Part shown: one piece after another, positions 43,897-55,705 of the stretch | How the letters are laid out: the number at the start of each line of letters is the position of its first letter | Numbering within the stretch: position 1 is the first letter of the stretch | DNA from: Aplectana chamaeleonis | Taxonomy: Eukaryota; Nematoda; Chromadorea; Rhabditida; Cosmocercidae | Direction: 5' to 3' | Assembly: GCA_029168955.1 (NCBI GenBank) | Contig: JAPDOI010000956.1 | Coordinates: 62,001-126,000, forward strand | DNA length: 64,000 bases | Position numbers and translations under genes: made by a program | Notes under the pieces: model-generated | The model's input: the letters and a program-made list of their open reading frames with translations, nothing else | Database searches by the model: none | Told to the model about the DNA's origin: nothing

Positions 43897-46764
43897 TCAA
43901 ATCGGTGTGCAGCGTATCAAGCCACCGCTGCCTTGACCATTTTTTGGGTCTTTTTCCAGGCACGTTGAGGTTGAGCCCAGCCTAGCAAACGGTGCCACTT
44001 CCAGCGCGAAGAACATGCCTATACCATAGCAATCGAGAATCGCGCAATTTTTCGGCAATCGGAGCGACACCAAAACGCTTCCGGATGTCGTCGTTCGTGA
44101 CGTGGTCCAAGCGTGTGACACCCGCTGTCCAGCGTAGCATTTTCGTCTCCATTGCGCCGAGCCTTCACTCTGCCTCTTTGGTCTCAGGCCAGCACTCTGC
44201 TGCATACAGCGCGACAGGCCGGACGACATTTCGGTAAATCTTCGACTTTGGATGGTCGTGCATCTTCTTGTCACATAGCACTCCAGTCGTTGACCGCCAT
44301 TTCAACTACGCACCATTGACCCTAGTGTTAATCTCGCCATCTAGACTACCGTCAGACGTAACGGTCGCGAACCAAGGTATTCAAAAACGTCAGTGCGCGG
44401 GAGCTCAGTGCCATCAATATTGATGGAGTCACGCTCACTTCTATCCGTAGTTAGCTACTCAGTCTTTTTGACGTTGAGGCGGAGACGCAAACGAGCCAAT
44501 CGGTCACTCCAGTCTTGCACCTGTCGCACGAGATCCAATTTATTTCCAGATGCAAGTATCACATCATCCGCATACGAAAGCGCCCATGGCGTCGGTCTCT
44601 GCAGGTCTCCTGTGATAGTATCCATCACGATGACAAATAAAAGGGGGACAGAGCAGATCCGTGGAGCTGACCTGAGTAAAGAGAGACGTTGTGAATGAAG
44701 CTTTTGATCGGAAACCATCGCTCATCTAACCACGAATTCAGGTAAACTGTTTTAGGACGTGGGCGGAGTGGCCCAATGGGTTGGCTGGCCCACGGGATTT
44801 TCACCCATTTACCGGCCGTTTTTCGTCGCACTTCCGTTCTTAATCTTCTTAGAGGGACCCAAAGCTTACGTTTTAGCCAAAAGAACGTGCAACTTTTTCT
44901 TCGTGAATACTGCCTTTAACCCAGTCTATGATCTCCTCTGGGACACCGTGCCGCCGCAATGCAAACCAGATCACTCCATGCGGTACTCGATCAAACGCCT
45001 TCTCTAAATCGAGAAAAGCAAAATGTATTGGTTTCTGTTTCTCGCGCTGCTTCTCAATCAGTAGTCGCGTAGCGTGGATGGTGTTCGTCGTGCCACAGTT
45101 GGTAACAAAGCCACACTGACTGCCCGTGATCTCGAAGATTTCACGAAACGTATTGGGCGGTAGTTCGCACACTCCGCTGGATTGCCTTTCTTCTTCCAGA
45201 TCGGAATGGTTGTGCTTCGCTGCCAGTCTTTGAACGCTTTCTTTTCCGCAACGATCTGTTTGAAGAACTGCGTAAGCTATTCAGTGGAATCCCAGCACCG
45301 TGACTTCCACACCTCTGCCGCCAGATCGTCTGGCCCCGTCACCTTTCCAGGCCTCATACGTCCCAACGCCATCTTCACTTCTTCGATGGTGATAGGCTGA
45401 ACAGGACCGCTTGTGGATGGGTATTCAGGGATAGGCAAATGAGGGAATTCTCCCGTCGAGATTTTCTCAAAATAGTCGCGCCACCTCCTCATCACCTTAC
45501 CACGGTCCATAAGTAGCTGACCAGGATCGTCATTAATGCCCTGGAACTTCTCGATGTCTTCAGTACCACGCTGACGGGACTTCGCAAGTCGGTACACGAG
45601 ATGTTCACCGTCACGCGTGTCCAGCTTCTCATACAGCTCTCCGTAATGCGTCGTCTTTGCTTTCGCAACGGCCCTCTTGGCACACTTCTTCGCATCACGG
45701 TATTTCTGCCAATTATCAGCCGTCTTATTAGCAAGGTAATCGTAGTACATTTTCTTCTTCTCTTGAACCATCATTCGCCAATCATCTGCCCAAATCCGCG
45801 TTTCTTTATCAATCTTCCGTCGTCCGGGCTTCGTCACCCCGAGTTCAGACCGCGCCGAATCAATCATCGATTTGACTGCCTTCTGCCAAGATTCGCACAC
45901 AGTCGTGACTGGTAGCCGAACACTTGAAATGACGGCAGCTTCTCTCTCCTTCAAACGCCACCACTTTAATCGAGGTGGTCCGCACCATTCAGCAATCTTA
46001 CGTTTTGGAGGCATAATGCTCATCGTGCAGATCAGCGGTCGATGTTGCGTGACGACTGTCTCGTATGGCACCACCTTCGCATCTGTGACTATCTTCTCGT
46101 CGCGATGCCGAACAGGCACAAAGTCAATTTGACGTCATGCTGCCGCCACTGTAATATGCTGCAAGGTGGGACTGCCGCTTTCGGAACGTCGTGTTCACAT
46201 TGACTAGGTCATGTGAGTCGGCGTAGTCGAGGATGCGTTCGCCATCCGTGTTCCTTGGGCCGTAACCGAACCCTCTGTGGCATCTATAGCCTTGGCTCGT
46301 CTCTCCGAATTGGCCATTCATCTTATCCGCAACGGCAATAATATCTTCGGGTGGCACCTCGGCGGTCTTCTCATCGAGCATCATCCAGGAATCATTTTCC
46401 ACTTGCTCAGAACAACCCGTCTGCGGGGCATACACAGAGAAGAAATGGACTCGTTGTTCCTCACTCACGATGACTATCTTCATCAAACGATCGTCAAAAC
46501 GATGCACTTCGCGTCACGGAAGCGTTCAGACACGACAACGCCAACGCCGTTCGTGGTCCTAGCGTTCCCATGATACAGGACCTTGAAGCCTCTACCAATG
46601 TCCTTGGACTTACTACCCGACCATCCCGACTCTTGCACCGCACAGAGATCAATACTTCTATGCTCCAAAGCAACAGCCAGTTCGCTCGAGCGGCCTGACA
46701 ACGTGCCGACATTCAGCGCAGCAACGAGAGTCTTAGAAGACCCTAGCATACTTTCACCACTCAC
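43897..46764 (-). pseudogene. RTE-type APE endonuclease and reverse transcriptase, near full length, broken
   Basis: Minus strand, in order: endonuclease start LVAALNVGTLSGRSSELA with CAVQESGW (metal-binding Glu region) and GVGVVVSERF; frameshift near 46490; FFSVYAPQTGC and HLAAYYSGGSMTSNIDFV (catalytic IDF region); frameshift near 46130; a linker with KAVKSMIDSARSELG; RMRPGKVTGPDDLAAEVWK; FAFLDLEKAFDRVPH (RT motif A); an interruption by MITE DNA at about 44668-44917 that removes part of motif B; SYADDVILAS (motif C intact); and after more shifts a C-terminal part including VVRPVALYAAECWP. Upstream frame 46754-46960 may be the N-terminal leader. Confidence 0.85.
44668..44917. mobile_element. 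MITE fragment inside the RTE-type RT domain
   Basis: Internal words GAGCTGACCTGAGTAAAGAG and GATCGGAAACCATCGCTCAT match 9121-9616; the right terminus is CGTGAATACTGCCTTTAA. The left terminus is missing. It falls between RT motif A and GSALSP, interrupting the domain. Confidence 0.75.
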
Positions 46765-47726
46765 CGGGGCTCCGTGAGTCGGCGTCGGTTACCGCGGAAG
46801 TCGTAGCATTAACAGATACTTTAAGCACCATTGCATGTGGTGTGACAGAGATGACCATCGGCCGACCTGTCACAAGAGCGAAATGCCCAGGTCTGTCGCC
46901 GAAACACGTCTCGGCGTTCGGCTCACCTCGACAGAATCGAGGAGTTCCCAGTGGCACCAACGTGGAGCAGCGGACTGCGATACCTTGCTACACACAGCTG
47001 CCGGACCATAATACCAACGAGCTTGGAGGACTGAACCTTTAACTATTTTTTCATGTTTTTGAGTAACTTGACAACTCTAGTGAACGAAAATGTCGAAAGG
47101 TCCCACGAGAAACCTACATTTGTAAAGAAAAGTCACTCTAAACACACTGTAGGTTTGGATTTGAATTTCGCGCCAAATATCGTTTTTGAAGTTTTTCTGC
47201 ATTTGGAGTTTGCGCCAAAACTATTTTTCATGTTGTTTGACGGTTGCATCAACATTTTAAGAAAAAAGGCTAGGTGGCTGGTGAGAATTTGGGGCGGATC
47301 CCAATCTTTGACCACTTCCAACCTCAAAACACTACATTTTTGACACGCTGACGCATACAGATGGTGTCTACCGGGCTCAATCATGAAACCGAGCTTGAAA
47401 AATGGAAAGTAGTTTTCAGCGCGAACGATGTCCTTGATGCTAACAAATCATTATCCATTTCAACAAGAAAATCGCTGCTGGTTATCGCAGGTCAAAGCGT
47501 GGCATGGTAATGCAGTGTTGTTGCTGATGAAAACAACTAGACTCAAGCGGGCCGGCCCTGTCCAATGGAATAATCTATAAACCGTTTTTTTTTTCCTGTA
47601 AGCTTCTGAAATCGTTTTCATCCAACGCTATTTTCCTTCTAAAGGCCACGGCAACTGTAATTTATTGAATACTCAAGAACGAATTTCATCGTGAACAGTA
47701 CCTCTATGAAATTCGTGACGCCCGTG

Positions 47727-47759
47727 AGTCTTGTGCGTCCCAGAGGAACGCACAAGACT
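47727..47759. repeat. Perfect 12-bp hairpin
   Basis: AGTCTTGTGCGT and its exact complement ACGCACAAGACT around a 9-base loop. Confidence 0.85.
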
Positions 47760-48099
47760 TTAGGCGTTTCGGACACACAAAAGCGTATTTACTCGCATAA
47801 TCGCTGAGCAGCTAGGACGCATCACGGAGGTTTCTAGGCCCAGGCCGTTCCCTGGCTGCTGAAAAAGTGGGCGTAACGGGGCGGAACCACCGCAGCATAT
47901 GCTGCTGCCAGTTTTGCGTTTGAAACCCCAGTTCACGGGACATATGCTGCTCCCAGCGCGCGTCCGAGTGCGACAAGGTGCGCTCACCGTCGGCAGTGTT
48001 CCGAGACGCGCACCATCACTGAAATTTCGCCGTGAGCGCACCATCACAAAAATTTTCCGGCCCGACATGCCCCGGGGACATGCCACTGTGGTAATCCGC

Positions 48100-48230
48100 T
48101 TTGGGGTCCCCAGAGGGGGGGTCACCCCACTGCCACAGTCCGCAGTGGGTGCACCCCACCGTGGACCGTGGGGAGGTGACCCCACAGTTGGGTACCACCC
48201 CCCGAGCCGTGGGGAGCCCCTCCCTCGGCG
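48100..48230. repeat. GC-rich near-palindrome with GGGGTGACCCC words
   Basis: Alternating GGGGTCACCCCAC, GTGGGTGCACCCCACC, GGTCCACGGTGGGG-like and GGAGGTGACCCCAC words, several self-complementary. G and C runs suggest strong secondary structure or G-quadruplex potential. Confidence 0.6.
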
Positions 48231-50352
48231 ACAAAAATTATCCTCCATTATCCGGTGGATCTTGTGGTGAGTGACTCGATGCCACCTTCCAGGTCCGACT
48301 CCGAAGAGCCGACTGAAACACACTGTGAAATGAGAAGCCTTTTATACCAGCAACATTATTAATACTTTTGTCTAAACATGACCAATTAGGAATAGGGGTG
48401 GGCGGAGCCATCCAATGGCGAGCGGCCGCTGGCTCTAGGACATTTTTCTTCCGTGGGGCGCCGGAGTTCCGCGGCATATGCTTCACTTTCAGCATCATGG
48501 GACGATATCCTGCGACGATGGGGTTTGTAACGCTGAGTTCAACCACCAATCACAAACTGGTGGGCGGTCGTCAGCAGATATCTCCATGATGCTGCTCAGA
48601 AAATGAGAGGCCGTTTCAGTGCCCTAGCTGTTCAGCGAGTTCCTGAGTATGTGTATACGTGGGTGAACAGCATTTTTTTTCGGTCATCCACTATAATTTC
48701 AAGATAAATTTGTGTAACTCTAAGGATGTGGAGAATGTACTCTCAAAGTCTATTGTTATGTTGAGCAAAAATGATTCACCTGCCTTCTATGCCACAGAAG
48801 TTTAGCCCCTCAGCTCATCCGAATGGATTTCAATGGGCTTCTCCATCTATAGATACATAGTCTGAGTAAATTGTAATAACACCACTATCAGAAATGCTGA
48901 AACTTGACTCTCCAATTCAGTCTCTCGCATGTCGATGCGGTGTGATTAATGGGGACTATTGCTGGCTGTTACTACCGTAATTCCACGTCATTTGGATAGT
49001 GCTCAGAAGGGAAGTGCTTGTGGAGGTAAACGCATCTGCAAAAACAACTTGTACTGTTAGTATCTCTTGGGCCTAGGTAGTAATTCTGCGCAGTATCCCG
49101 TTCATAGCTGTATATGAACTGCATCACGGTCCAATGACTTTGGTGGTTCATATATACGATTTTCAACCTTTAACTCAATCTTGCGTAGATGAAGCGGACA
49201 CAGTATTATACAAATTTTATTTCCCAACTTATAAATCTCTGAATGCAAACATGAGAGAAGGAGCAATTAATTGTTTCTTATATGAAGTTACTGTTGTTCT
49301 ACTTGTACCGAATCTTGTCCAATTAACTTGTTGTCCTAATAGTAAGCGGGTCCGCTCAGGGTGTTCTTCTGAACGTTCTTTTGTCTCTCAGCCCAGTCGT
49401 GCCCGTGGCTTCCCTTTTGAACGGCTACAAGCCGTATAGGAATGTTACACACAGTTACATTCCGTAACCCTGTTAAGCTATATTGTTACAACGGAAACGC
49501 CGACGGATCGGGTGATGCATGGGAAACGACTGGGTATGACTTATCATGACAAACTGCAAGTTTCAGGAAGTTACAAGCCTGAAACGGTAGATTTTTTTGT
49601 GTCGTTTTTTGTACTTTTTGTACCTTCCAAAACCAGCAGTAATCTTTCGAAATCTGGAAACTGACCTTTTGATCGCGTTTACCGCCAAAAACAGCCCCCC
49701 CTCCGCACGGAGTTTGGCTGAAGGCACGTTCTTCGAACTTTGTACAGAGTGATGGCGTTCTGGACTAGTTCAAATATTTTGTTAACCAATTCTTTTAGCA
49801 ATTTGGGAGTTCTGAGAGCGCTGAAATTTTTTGTCAGCTTTGACTTAAAACTTCCTCGTGGGTGTTATATGATGTGCTAATGACGAATTTGAGGTTTATC
49901 TGCCCATTTTCCAAAGCCTTCGACTAAATTCGTTAAAAGCCTCCGATCGGGGGGGGGGGGAATTTTGAGAGCAAAACGCGACTTTTGGCATTTTCCGGAA
50001 CGCTACGATAGAAATGGCTGAAAATGTTTCTCTAGAGGTTATCTGGAGTGCTAACCAAAAACGCGCTAGCTCGATGGCGTGAAAACCGACATAGCTGAAG
50101 CACGCCTCACTCTGAGAGACGCAGCTGACAGGAATAAGTGAAGGACAAGAACGAAAAACGGACCTTACATCAACTTGGGACAAACGCCAGGAAGAAGAAG
50201 GTGGACTGCGTCTCTAAAGACACGGTACACGCTCTAACGTAAAATTCAAGATTTCCGGGTGTTTGTGTAGTAGACCCTGTACAGCTATAATCTTATTTGA
50301 GGCTGACTTGTCTTATCTAATTTTAGTTTGTCGATTTTCCTGAGTTTTCGAC

Positions 50353-50530
50353 TTGATCCGTTCAGAGCTCCCCATAGGGGGGGGGGGAGATTTAGGTTTG
50401 GTGCTATCGCAACCGGGGAGGGAAGGGAGAAGGCACTGTGGCTTCGTAATTGGCCAAGCCCATTTTTTGTGCCGTAGCGAATCTCTTAATTTTGGAAGGG
50501 GGGACCCCGGGTATGTGCTGAATTTCAGGG
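50353..50530. mobile_element. Diverged relative of the 27110-27305 foldback
   Basis: Shares GGTGCTAT, GGGAGAAGGCACTGTGGCTTC, TTGGCCAAGCCCATTTTTTGTGCCG and GGACCCCGGGTA.GTGCT in the same order. The right arm is missing. Includes an 11-G tract at 50377-50387. Confidence 0.65.
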
Positions 50531-50954
50531 GCCGGGTTCATCAACGATAAAACCGTGGTTCTAGGGTATAAATCACTCCACAGGGTAAACTTTAGCGATT
50601 CATCAAAAAGTAAACCCCAATTTTTAGGGTATATATGGGGGTATCCGATACCCGGCTGAAGGAAATTGAACCATTTAGGTTCAACTTACAGTCTCTCTTC
50701 CTCATTTTGAGATTGTCGAAGTAGGAGCGGTTTTTATATTTCTTCCAATATTCTGCATTCTCCTTAGCTCCATTTCGTATCTTGTTCGAACAATATCGGG
50801 CCTAGATTTGTCAATGCAGTGGCCTTTTCTCTGATTTATTGAGAGACTTTGGTTTTCGTAGCTCTAAAACAGAAAATTTTTTTAAAAGTTGTGTTTTTAT
50901 GGTTTAATTGAATGAGCTGTTTCAAATGAATATTTGACTGTAGTGCTCGTGATG

Positions 50955-51050
50955 TGCTCAAACTGCCAAAAGGGCGGGGAAGAGCGAAGAGCCGTGATCG
51001 GAGGATCACAGCCCTTTGCTCCTGCCCCGCCCTTTTCGCAGTTCGGGCAC
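50955..51050. repeat. 96-bp hairpin with 25-base arms
   Basis: TGCTCAAACTGCCAAAAGGG pairs with CCCTTTTCGCAGTTCGGGCA with three mismatches. The inner GATCGGAGGATCA part also folds. Confidence 0.8.
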
Positions 51051-51924
51051 ATTACGACCACCGCCCATATTTGATTAATTGTTCGACAAATGCCCAACAG
51101 CCAAATTCTGCAGGGTACAGAAATTCTTATTCCATAAAAAAATTATTAAATTCCGGCAAAATACGGAATACTGTCGTGGGCGCATGATTATCTCTCGAAT
51201 GGTCAGAGTCAGGGGTGGGGGGCCAAGGAATTTGAAATTCCGGCAAACCCCAAAAATGACCGGCAAACGACAAATGGCAGAACGGCAAAATCTGTTTTGT
51301 GCTATAATACCCCAACATTTGCTTAGTCATGTCGTATTCCATGCTATATCTGCCAGTTACTATAAGCCTGGCGTTTCAATAGCCTTTGAATAAAAAAATC
51401 CTTTCAATCAAAAGCTACTTGAAAGCCTCAGGTGATGAGGAGTCACTATCAAGGTCAACAAGGTTTTAAGCTCTAGATAATTCTGTTAATTCCTCCCCAC
51501 TATATGAAGTTCTCGTTGAAATCAATGCTAGAGATCCAAAATATGGGCGTCCTTTTGAGCGGTGCAAAGTGTGATAGACCCGCAAATGATTTTTTCTCAA
51601 GTGGGCTTGCGGCCAGCGCGCACCAGCCTTGTCGATCCGGGGACGATCAGCAAACCGTAAGCAAGCTTGGTGCGATGGGATTGTGAGCCGATGCAAAGAC
51701 TGTGGCCGATACCGGTACGACATTCAGGTGAGAATACGCGATGATTGGTTAATTGATGGCAATTGACAATCCATCAGCAGCTCGCGGTATAGGTTATGAC
51801 CGGAGTCATTCACAGTTTTGTTAGTAGCAAGTAAAAGGCTCAAGGTTCTCAATTTCGCTCACTCAAAACTACGATTGAATGGTTTTCCTTGTGATGCTAC
51901 AGGAGTGGAGTAAAACTAGTCTAG
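51051..51924. other. Spacer with a GGCAAAC-type repeat
   Basis: 51220-51300 (CGGCAAACCCCAAAAATGAC) shares a word cluster with 53060-53130 (CGGCAAACCCCAAAAATGGC). No gene seen. Confidence 0.45.
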
Positions 51925-52554
51925 TTAAATGCAGTGCCCACGATAAAAACAGCCTTCGGATTTCCACCGGGAATCAAGAGCTCCGAGGGGCATTCTGATC
52001 GAAAACACAGATTGAGAGGCACCTAAAAACAGTTCGAGTGGTACATGCAACGGACTGCCGCTGCGCTCACGTCGTCGCTGGAGCTCCGCGTGCAATGTGT
52101 TTAGTCAGCCGGACTGCTCTTGGGCGCGTCCCTTTCTGTGTATTCGGCCTAGAAGCCGGCAAGAGGCCAATTGCAACAACAACGTCGGCTAGAAGCGAGC
52201 AAAAACCTGCTCTATAAGGTCCCAAAAATTGCATGTGATGTGCCCGCCCCACCCACTTCCCCTGCGGCGACCGAGGAGGTGGGTGGGGCGAGCACACCAC
52301 ATTCAAGTTTCGGGGCCGTATAATTCTATTGGTTGCACATTTCAAGTCGGTTTTCGACACTGTTGTTGCAATGAGCCTCGGACCCTTCAATTTCTGGCAA
52401 AAAGTTGAATGCGGTTTTAATCGTTGCCTTTGAGGATTTTTCATTTTCTCATCTTTATAGCATTTCTTAACAAACTCAGCTCTGTCACAGAGTAAACCCC
52501 TCATTTCAGCTAATGATCTCGGAACCGAAATAGTTATTGAAGACTGCCTTTACT
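51925..52554. mobile_element. Decayed TTAA MITE, GCAGTGCCCACG family
   Basis: Left TTAAATGCAGTGCCCACGAT; right reverse-complemented GTAAAGGCAGTCTTCAATAA. An inner inverted pair, TGCCCGCCCCACCCACTTCC with GGAGGTGGGTGGGGCGAGCA (52239-52295), is strong. Confidence 0.65.
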
Positions 52555-53731
52555 GACCGCTGTAAAGATTGCTCACTTTTAAAAAAGCCGGACAAAGTCA
52601 TAGCAGAATCGATCAACTTCCTGTCCCAATTATTACCATCAGCCCACCAACCGAAGATAAGCGGACCGATTTACACGAGTTCTCAACTGGTTCATATGTC
52701 TAAAAAAACTGCTTTCACGCGACAACTTTGATATCACTTGGTTGTAGTAACCGGTATGCTTTTTGAGAAAGGTTTTTTTTTGCAATTTCGGCTTATTTAA
52801 TGGGATAAGAATTTGATGATTAAAAAGCACGTTCGGAGGCTCCCGAAAAACCTAGAACTCGAAGGAACTCCTCTGATTATCCAGTGAATATGCTTTCATC
52901 GGTTACCGATTGGATGGGTACAATTAAACATTACATGATCTGGAACTACTTAAATTAATTATTTGTAGCAGCTTCAAATCGCTGACCGAAACAGAAGCTG
53001 TGGTGAAGGCGAATCCAGTTGATTCAACGTATTTTTGCCCAAATTTTGCCGTTTTAGACGAAAATTTCGGCAAACGGCAGCGGCAAACCCCAAAAATGGC
53101 CGGGAAACGGCAAACGGGAAACGGCAATCGCCGCACACTCCTGATCCGGCCCCAGTACGACACGGTAGAATGGGTATCCCGCCATGGTGCCACCCACTGC
53201 GATAGCACCCATAGTTTTTCCTACTCTTGAAAGTGCACAACATTCACTAAATTTCAATTTGATTTCAAAGCTAATAAGATTTCAAAACATTGGTTTGGGA
53301 ATGGAAATAAAAATGGGAAAATGTAAGCGAGATTTGCAGATCATCGAAGATCAAAACGGTGAAATTAAGAAAAATGGATTTGTAAAATAAACGAAAAAAA
53401 GGAGAGAATATATTGAAAGGGCCAAGATATGGAGAAAACGTCATAAAAATTTTATAAAACATTTTCTAGACAAGACGTGCTGTAGTGGAATGGAAAACAA
53501 AAAACAGGCGAAAAACTCGCTTGGCTCCGCGAAAATTGCCCACGAGCTGATTTGGTTGAATGGCGCAGGCGAACTAACCATGGCCCACGCTTTCGTGGAG
53601 TATACGAGCGGGGGTGTACCGCATACCCCGGCGCCAGTGTGGGGTATAATATACTCCAACCTATCTCCCGAATCGGCAGGGTATAATTGTTGAAGAATAA
53701 CATTATCCGGGGGTATGCCAACGGTTATATA
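52555..53731. other. 1.2 kb, dispersed repeat words, no gene
   Basis: 53040-53130 repeats CGGCAAACGG-type words (see 51220-51300). Around 53590-53720 GGGGTATAATATACTCCAAC and CCGGGGGTATGCC-like words occur in both orientations. Confidence 0.4.
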
Positions 53732-54386
53732 CTGCCTTTATTCGGGAGTGCACAAACCCCCCTTTTCACCCGCAACCGCTTCTACAGTATTGCACCACGG
53801 CGGCGCGGTCTGTGGTGGCCCTCTTTTATCCAATCTCTCCCACCACAGATGGCAGGTATCGACCTTCGTATGACCATCGTCTGATCGTCGGCATGACCGG
53901 CGATCATGTTCAGAAAAGGTGAGTTTTCTCGAAAATTTTCGCCTTCTTCAGTTGTGTTGGTAATAATTTCATGGTCATCGTAACGGGTAGTGTATAGATG
54001 AAACATCGATTCGAAAACCACAGATAATGTTTAGAAAGAACTACTTTTTTGTTGAGAATGAAGAGCAAACGTTTTCTCGATTTATTGGTAGCGTGAGGAA
54101 TTGTTCAAAGCTCCGAGCACAACCTAATCTTTAGTCAATACGATGGCATTTAAATTTACTCCTAAACAACTAAGAACGGTGAAAATTTTGGAAAGAAACT
54201 CATAGGCTCCGAACATGATCGCCGGTCATGAGGACGATCGGACGGTGGTCAGTCGATGCCCGCCATATGGGGTGGGAGGGATTGGATGAGAGAGGGCCAC
54301 GACAGACCCCGCCGCCGTGGTGCAGTAGTGTAGCAGCGCGTGCGGGTGGAAAGGAGGCTCGTGCACTCCCGAAAAAGGCAGTATAC
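53732..54386. mobile_element. 655-bp foldback element
   Basis: TATATACTGCCTTTATTCGG, GGAGTGCACAAACCCC, CACGGCGGCGCGGTCTGTGG and GGCCCTCTTTTATCCAATC on the left are mirrored at the right (GGATTGGATGAGAGAGGGCC, CCCCGCCGCCGTGG, CGTGCACTCCCGAAAAAGGC). Arms about 150 bases; a further inner pair is GACCGGCGATCATGTTC and GAACATGATCGCCGGTC. No transposase. Confidence 0.85.
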
Positions 54387-55148
54387 TATACTTGTTCCGA
54401 ATCGAATAATCGGATGAGTATCCGACTGTTTCAGTCGGATAAAAAAGTCGACTTTTTATTCGACAAGTCGGTTATTCGAAAAAGTGCGATATCCGACTAC
54501 AGTCGAAAAGTCGATTATTCGAAAAAGTGCGATATCCGACTACAGTCGAAAAGTCGAATATTCGAAAAAGGGCGATATCCGACTACAGTCGAAAAGTCGA
54601 ATATTCGAAAAAGGGTGATATCCGACTACAGTTGAAAAGTCGAATATTCGAAAAGGTGTGATATCCGACTACAGTCGAAAAGTCGAATATTCGAAAATGT
54701 GCAATATCCGACTATAGTCGAAAAGTCGGATATTCGAAATAAATTCCATCTGGAACAAGTATACTGCATAGTTTACATGTTCCGAATCGAATAATCGGAC
54801 GAATATCCGACTGTTTCAGTCGGATAAAAGAGTCGACTTTTTATTCGAAAAGTCGAATATTCGAAAAAGTGCGATATCCGACTACAGTCGAAAAGTCGAA
54901 TATTCGAAAAATGGCGATATCCGACTACAGTCGAAAAGTCGAATATTCGGAAAAGGGTGATATCCGACTACAGTCGAAAAGTCGAATATTCGAACAGGTG
55001 TGATATCTGACTACAGTCGAGAAGTCGAATATTCGAAAATAAGCAATATCCGACTATAGTCGAAAAGTCGAATATTCGAAAATGTGCAATATCCGACTAT
55101 AGTCGAAAAGTCGGATATTCGAAATAAATTCCATCTGGAACAAGTATA
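54387..55148. mobile_element. 43-bp-repeat element with 12-bp TIRs and 8-bp duplication
   Basis: TATACTTGTTCC at the left and GGAACAAGTATA at the right; CAGTATAC directly outside both ends (54379-54386 and 55149-55156). The interior is two blocks, each starting GAATCGAATAATCGGA and followed by 43-bp units GTCGAAAAGTCGAATATTCG plus AAAAAGGGCGATATCCGACT. The blocks meet near 54764-54780 at a decayed end-to-end joint. The internal TCGAATATTCGA is itself a perfect palindrome. Non-coding. Confidence 0.8.
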
Positions 55149-55156
55149 CAGTATAC

Positions 55157-55705
55157 CCCAATGCGCCCATACATATACCCGGGGTATAGTCCTTGACGAA
55201 TCCGGACTCGGTATTCGCGAAAAGACAATGTCAATAGATTTATGACCGCTACTGTAAGTACGCGACCGCCCCACCTTTTTTTCCGTTGCCGTGGACTGCA
55301 GTTTATTGAGTAATATTCAAATATTTCCAAATTGGTTGTAGCAGTTCTGCGATTGGACAGAAATTCACTTTTCCACCAATTGGAGGACCCTTTACCATCA
55401 CGAATATTTGGTACAATTACAATCATTCTGTGGCTTTGAGGAGATAATAGAATCAGCTAGCGCCTTAGCCTTGGCCTCTCTATTCAGACTGCAATTATTA
55501 CCTAGTTGTTCACAATGAATTCATGCCAAGTGAGTGCTGAGGAATAGCATCCCGCTGCTGCATAATATCCCGGTCGTGAAAGTGCCTCACTATTGATTGG
55601 TGGTCGCCGGCCACATTAAATGTGGAAGCACAGAATGCATTCATTTCTGAAAAGGGAAATGGTTTTAGCGTGTAGCTCATATGCGAAAACGGATTGTGTA
55701 GGTAA
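55157..55705. other. Spacer, no gene seen
   Basis: 55225-55260 carries the inverted form of the CAGTAGCGGTCATGAATCTA word at 15229. Otherwise unrecognised. Confidence 0.35.

Larger units (their letters stand above)
43372..47041. mobile_element. TTAA element containing an RTE-type retroelement
   Basis: Left TTAAAGGCAGAGTCTAAGCT; right reverse-complemented TTAAAGGTTCAGTCCTCCAA. Both match the ends of the MITE at 22683-23141. Its MITE-type left interior runs to about 43600; the rest is RTE-type sequence on the minus strand. Confidence 0.65.
43345..47458. mobile_element. TTAA MITE interrupted by a 3.7-kb insertion
   Basis: The left piece (GAGGCATCGTACGCGCAGAA, 43348-43373) and the right piece (47041-47458, TTTTTTCATGTTTTTGAG to CAGCGCGAACGATGTCCTTG) together rebuild the reverse complement of the MITE at 9822-10287. 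The insertion between them is bounded by TTAA. Confidence 0.75.
47459..50352. other. 2.9 kb of repeats and unique DNA, no gene
   Basis: Notable parts: a 12-bp hairpin at 47727-47759, a GC-rich inverted stretch at 48100-48230, and a 12-G tract at 49949-49960. Frames such as 47760-48323 minus and 49134-49439 plus show no domain I recognise. Confidence 0.4.

Noticed and set aside
47760..48323. 187-codon minus-strand frame
   Set aside because: Runs through the GC-rich inverted repeat, with composition driven by G/C blocks and no recognisable family.
54387..55148. CRISPR array
   Set aside because: Units are contiguous 43-bp tandem copies without unique spacers, within a eukaryotic transposon-rich locus.
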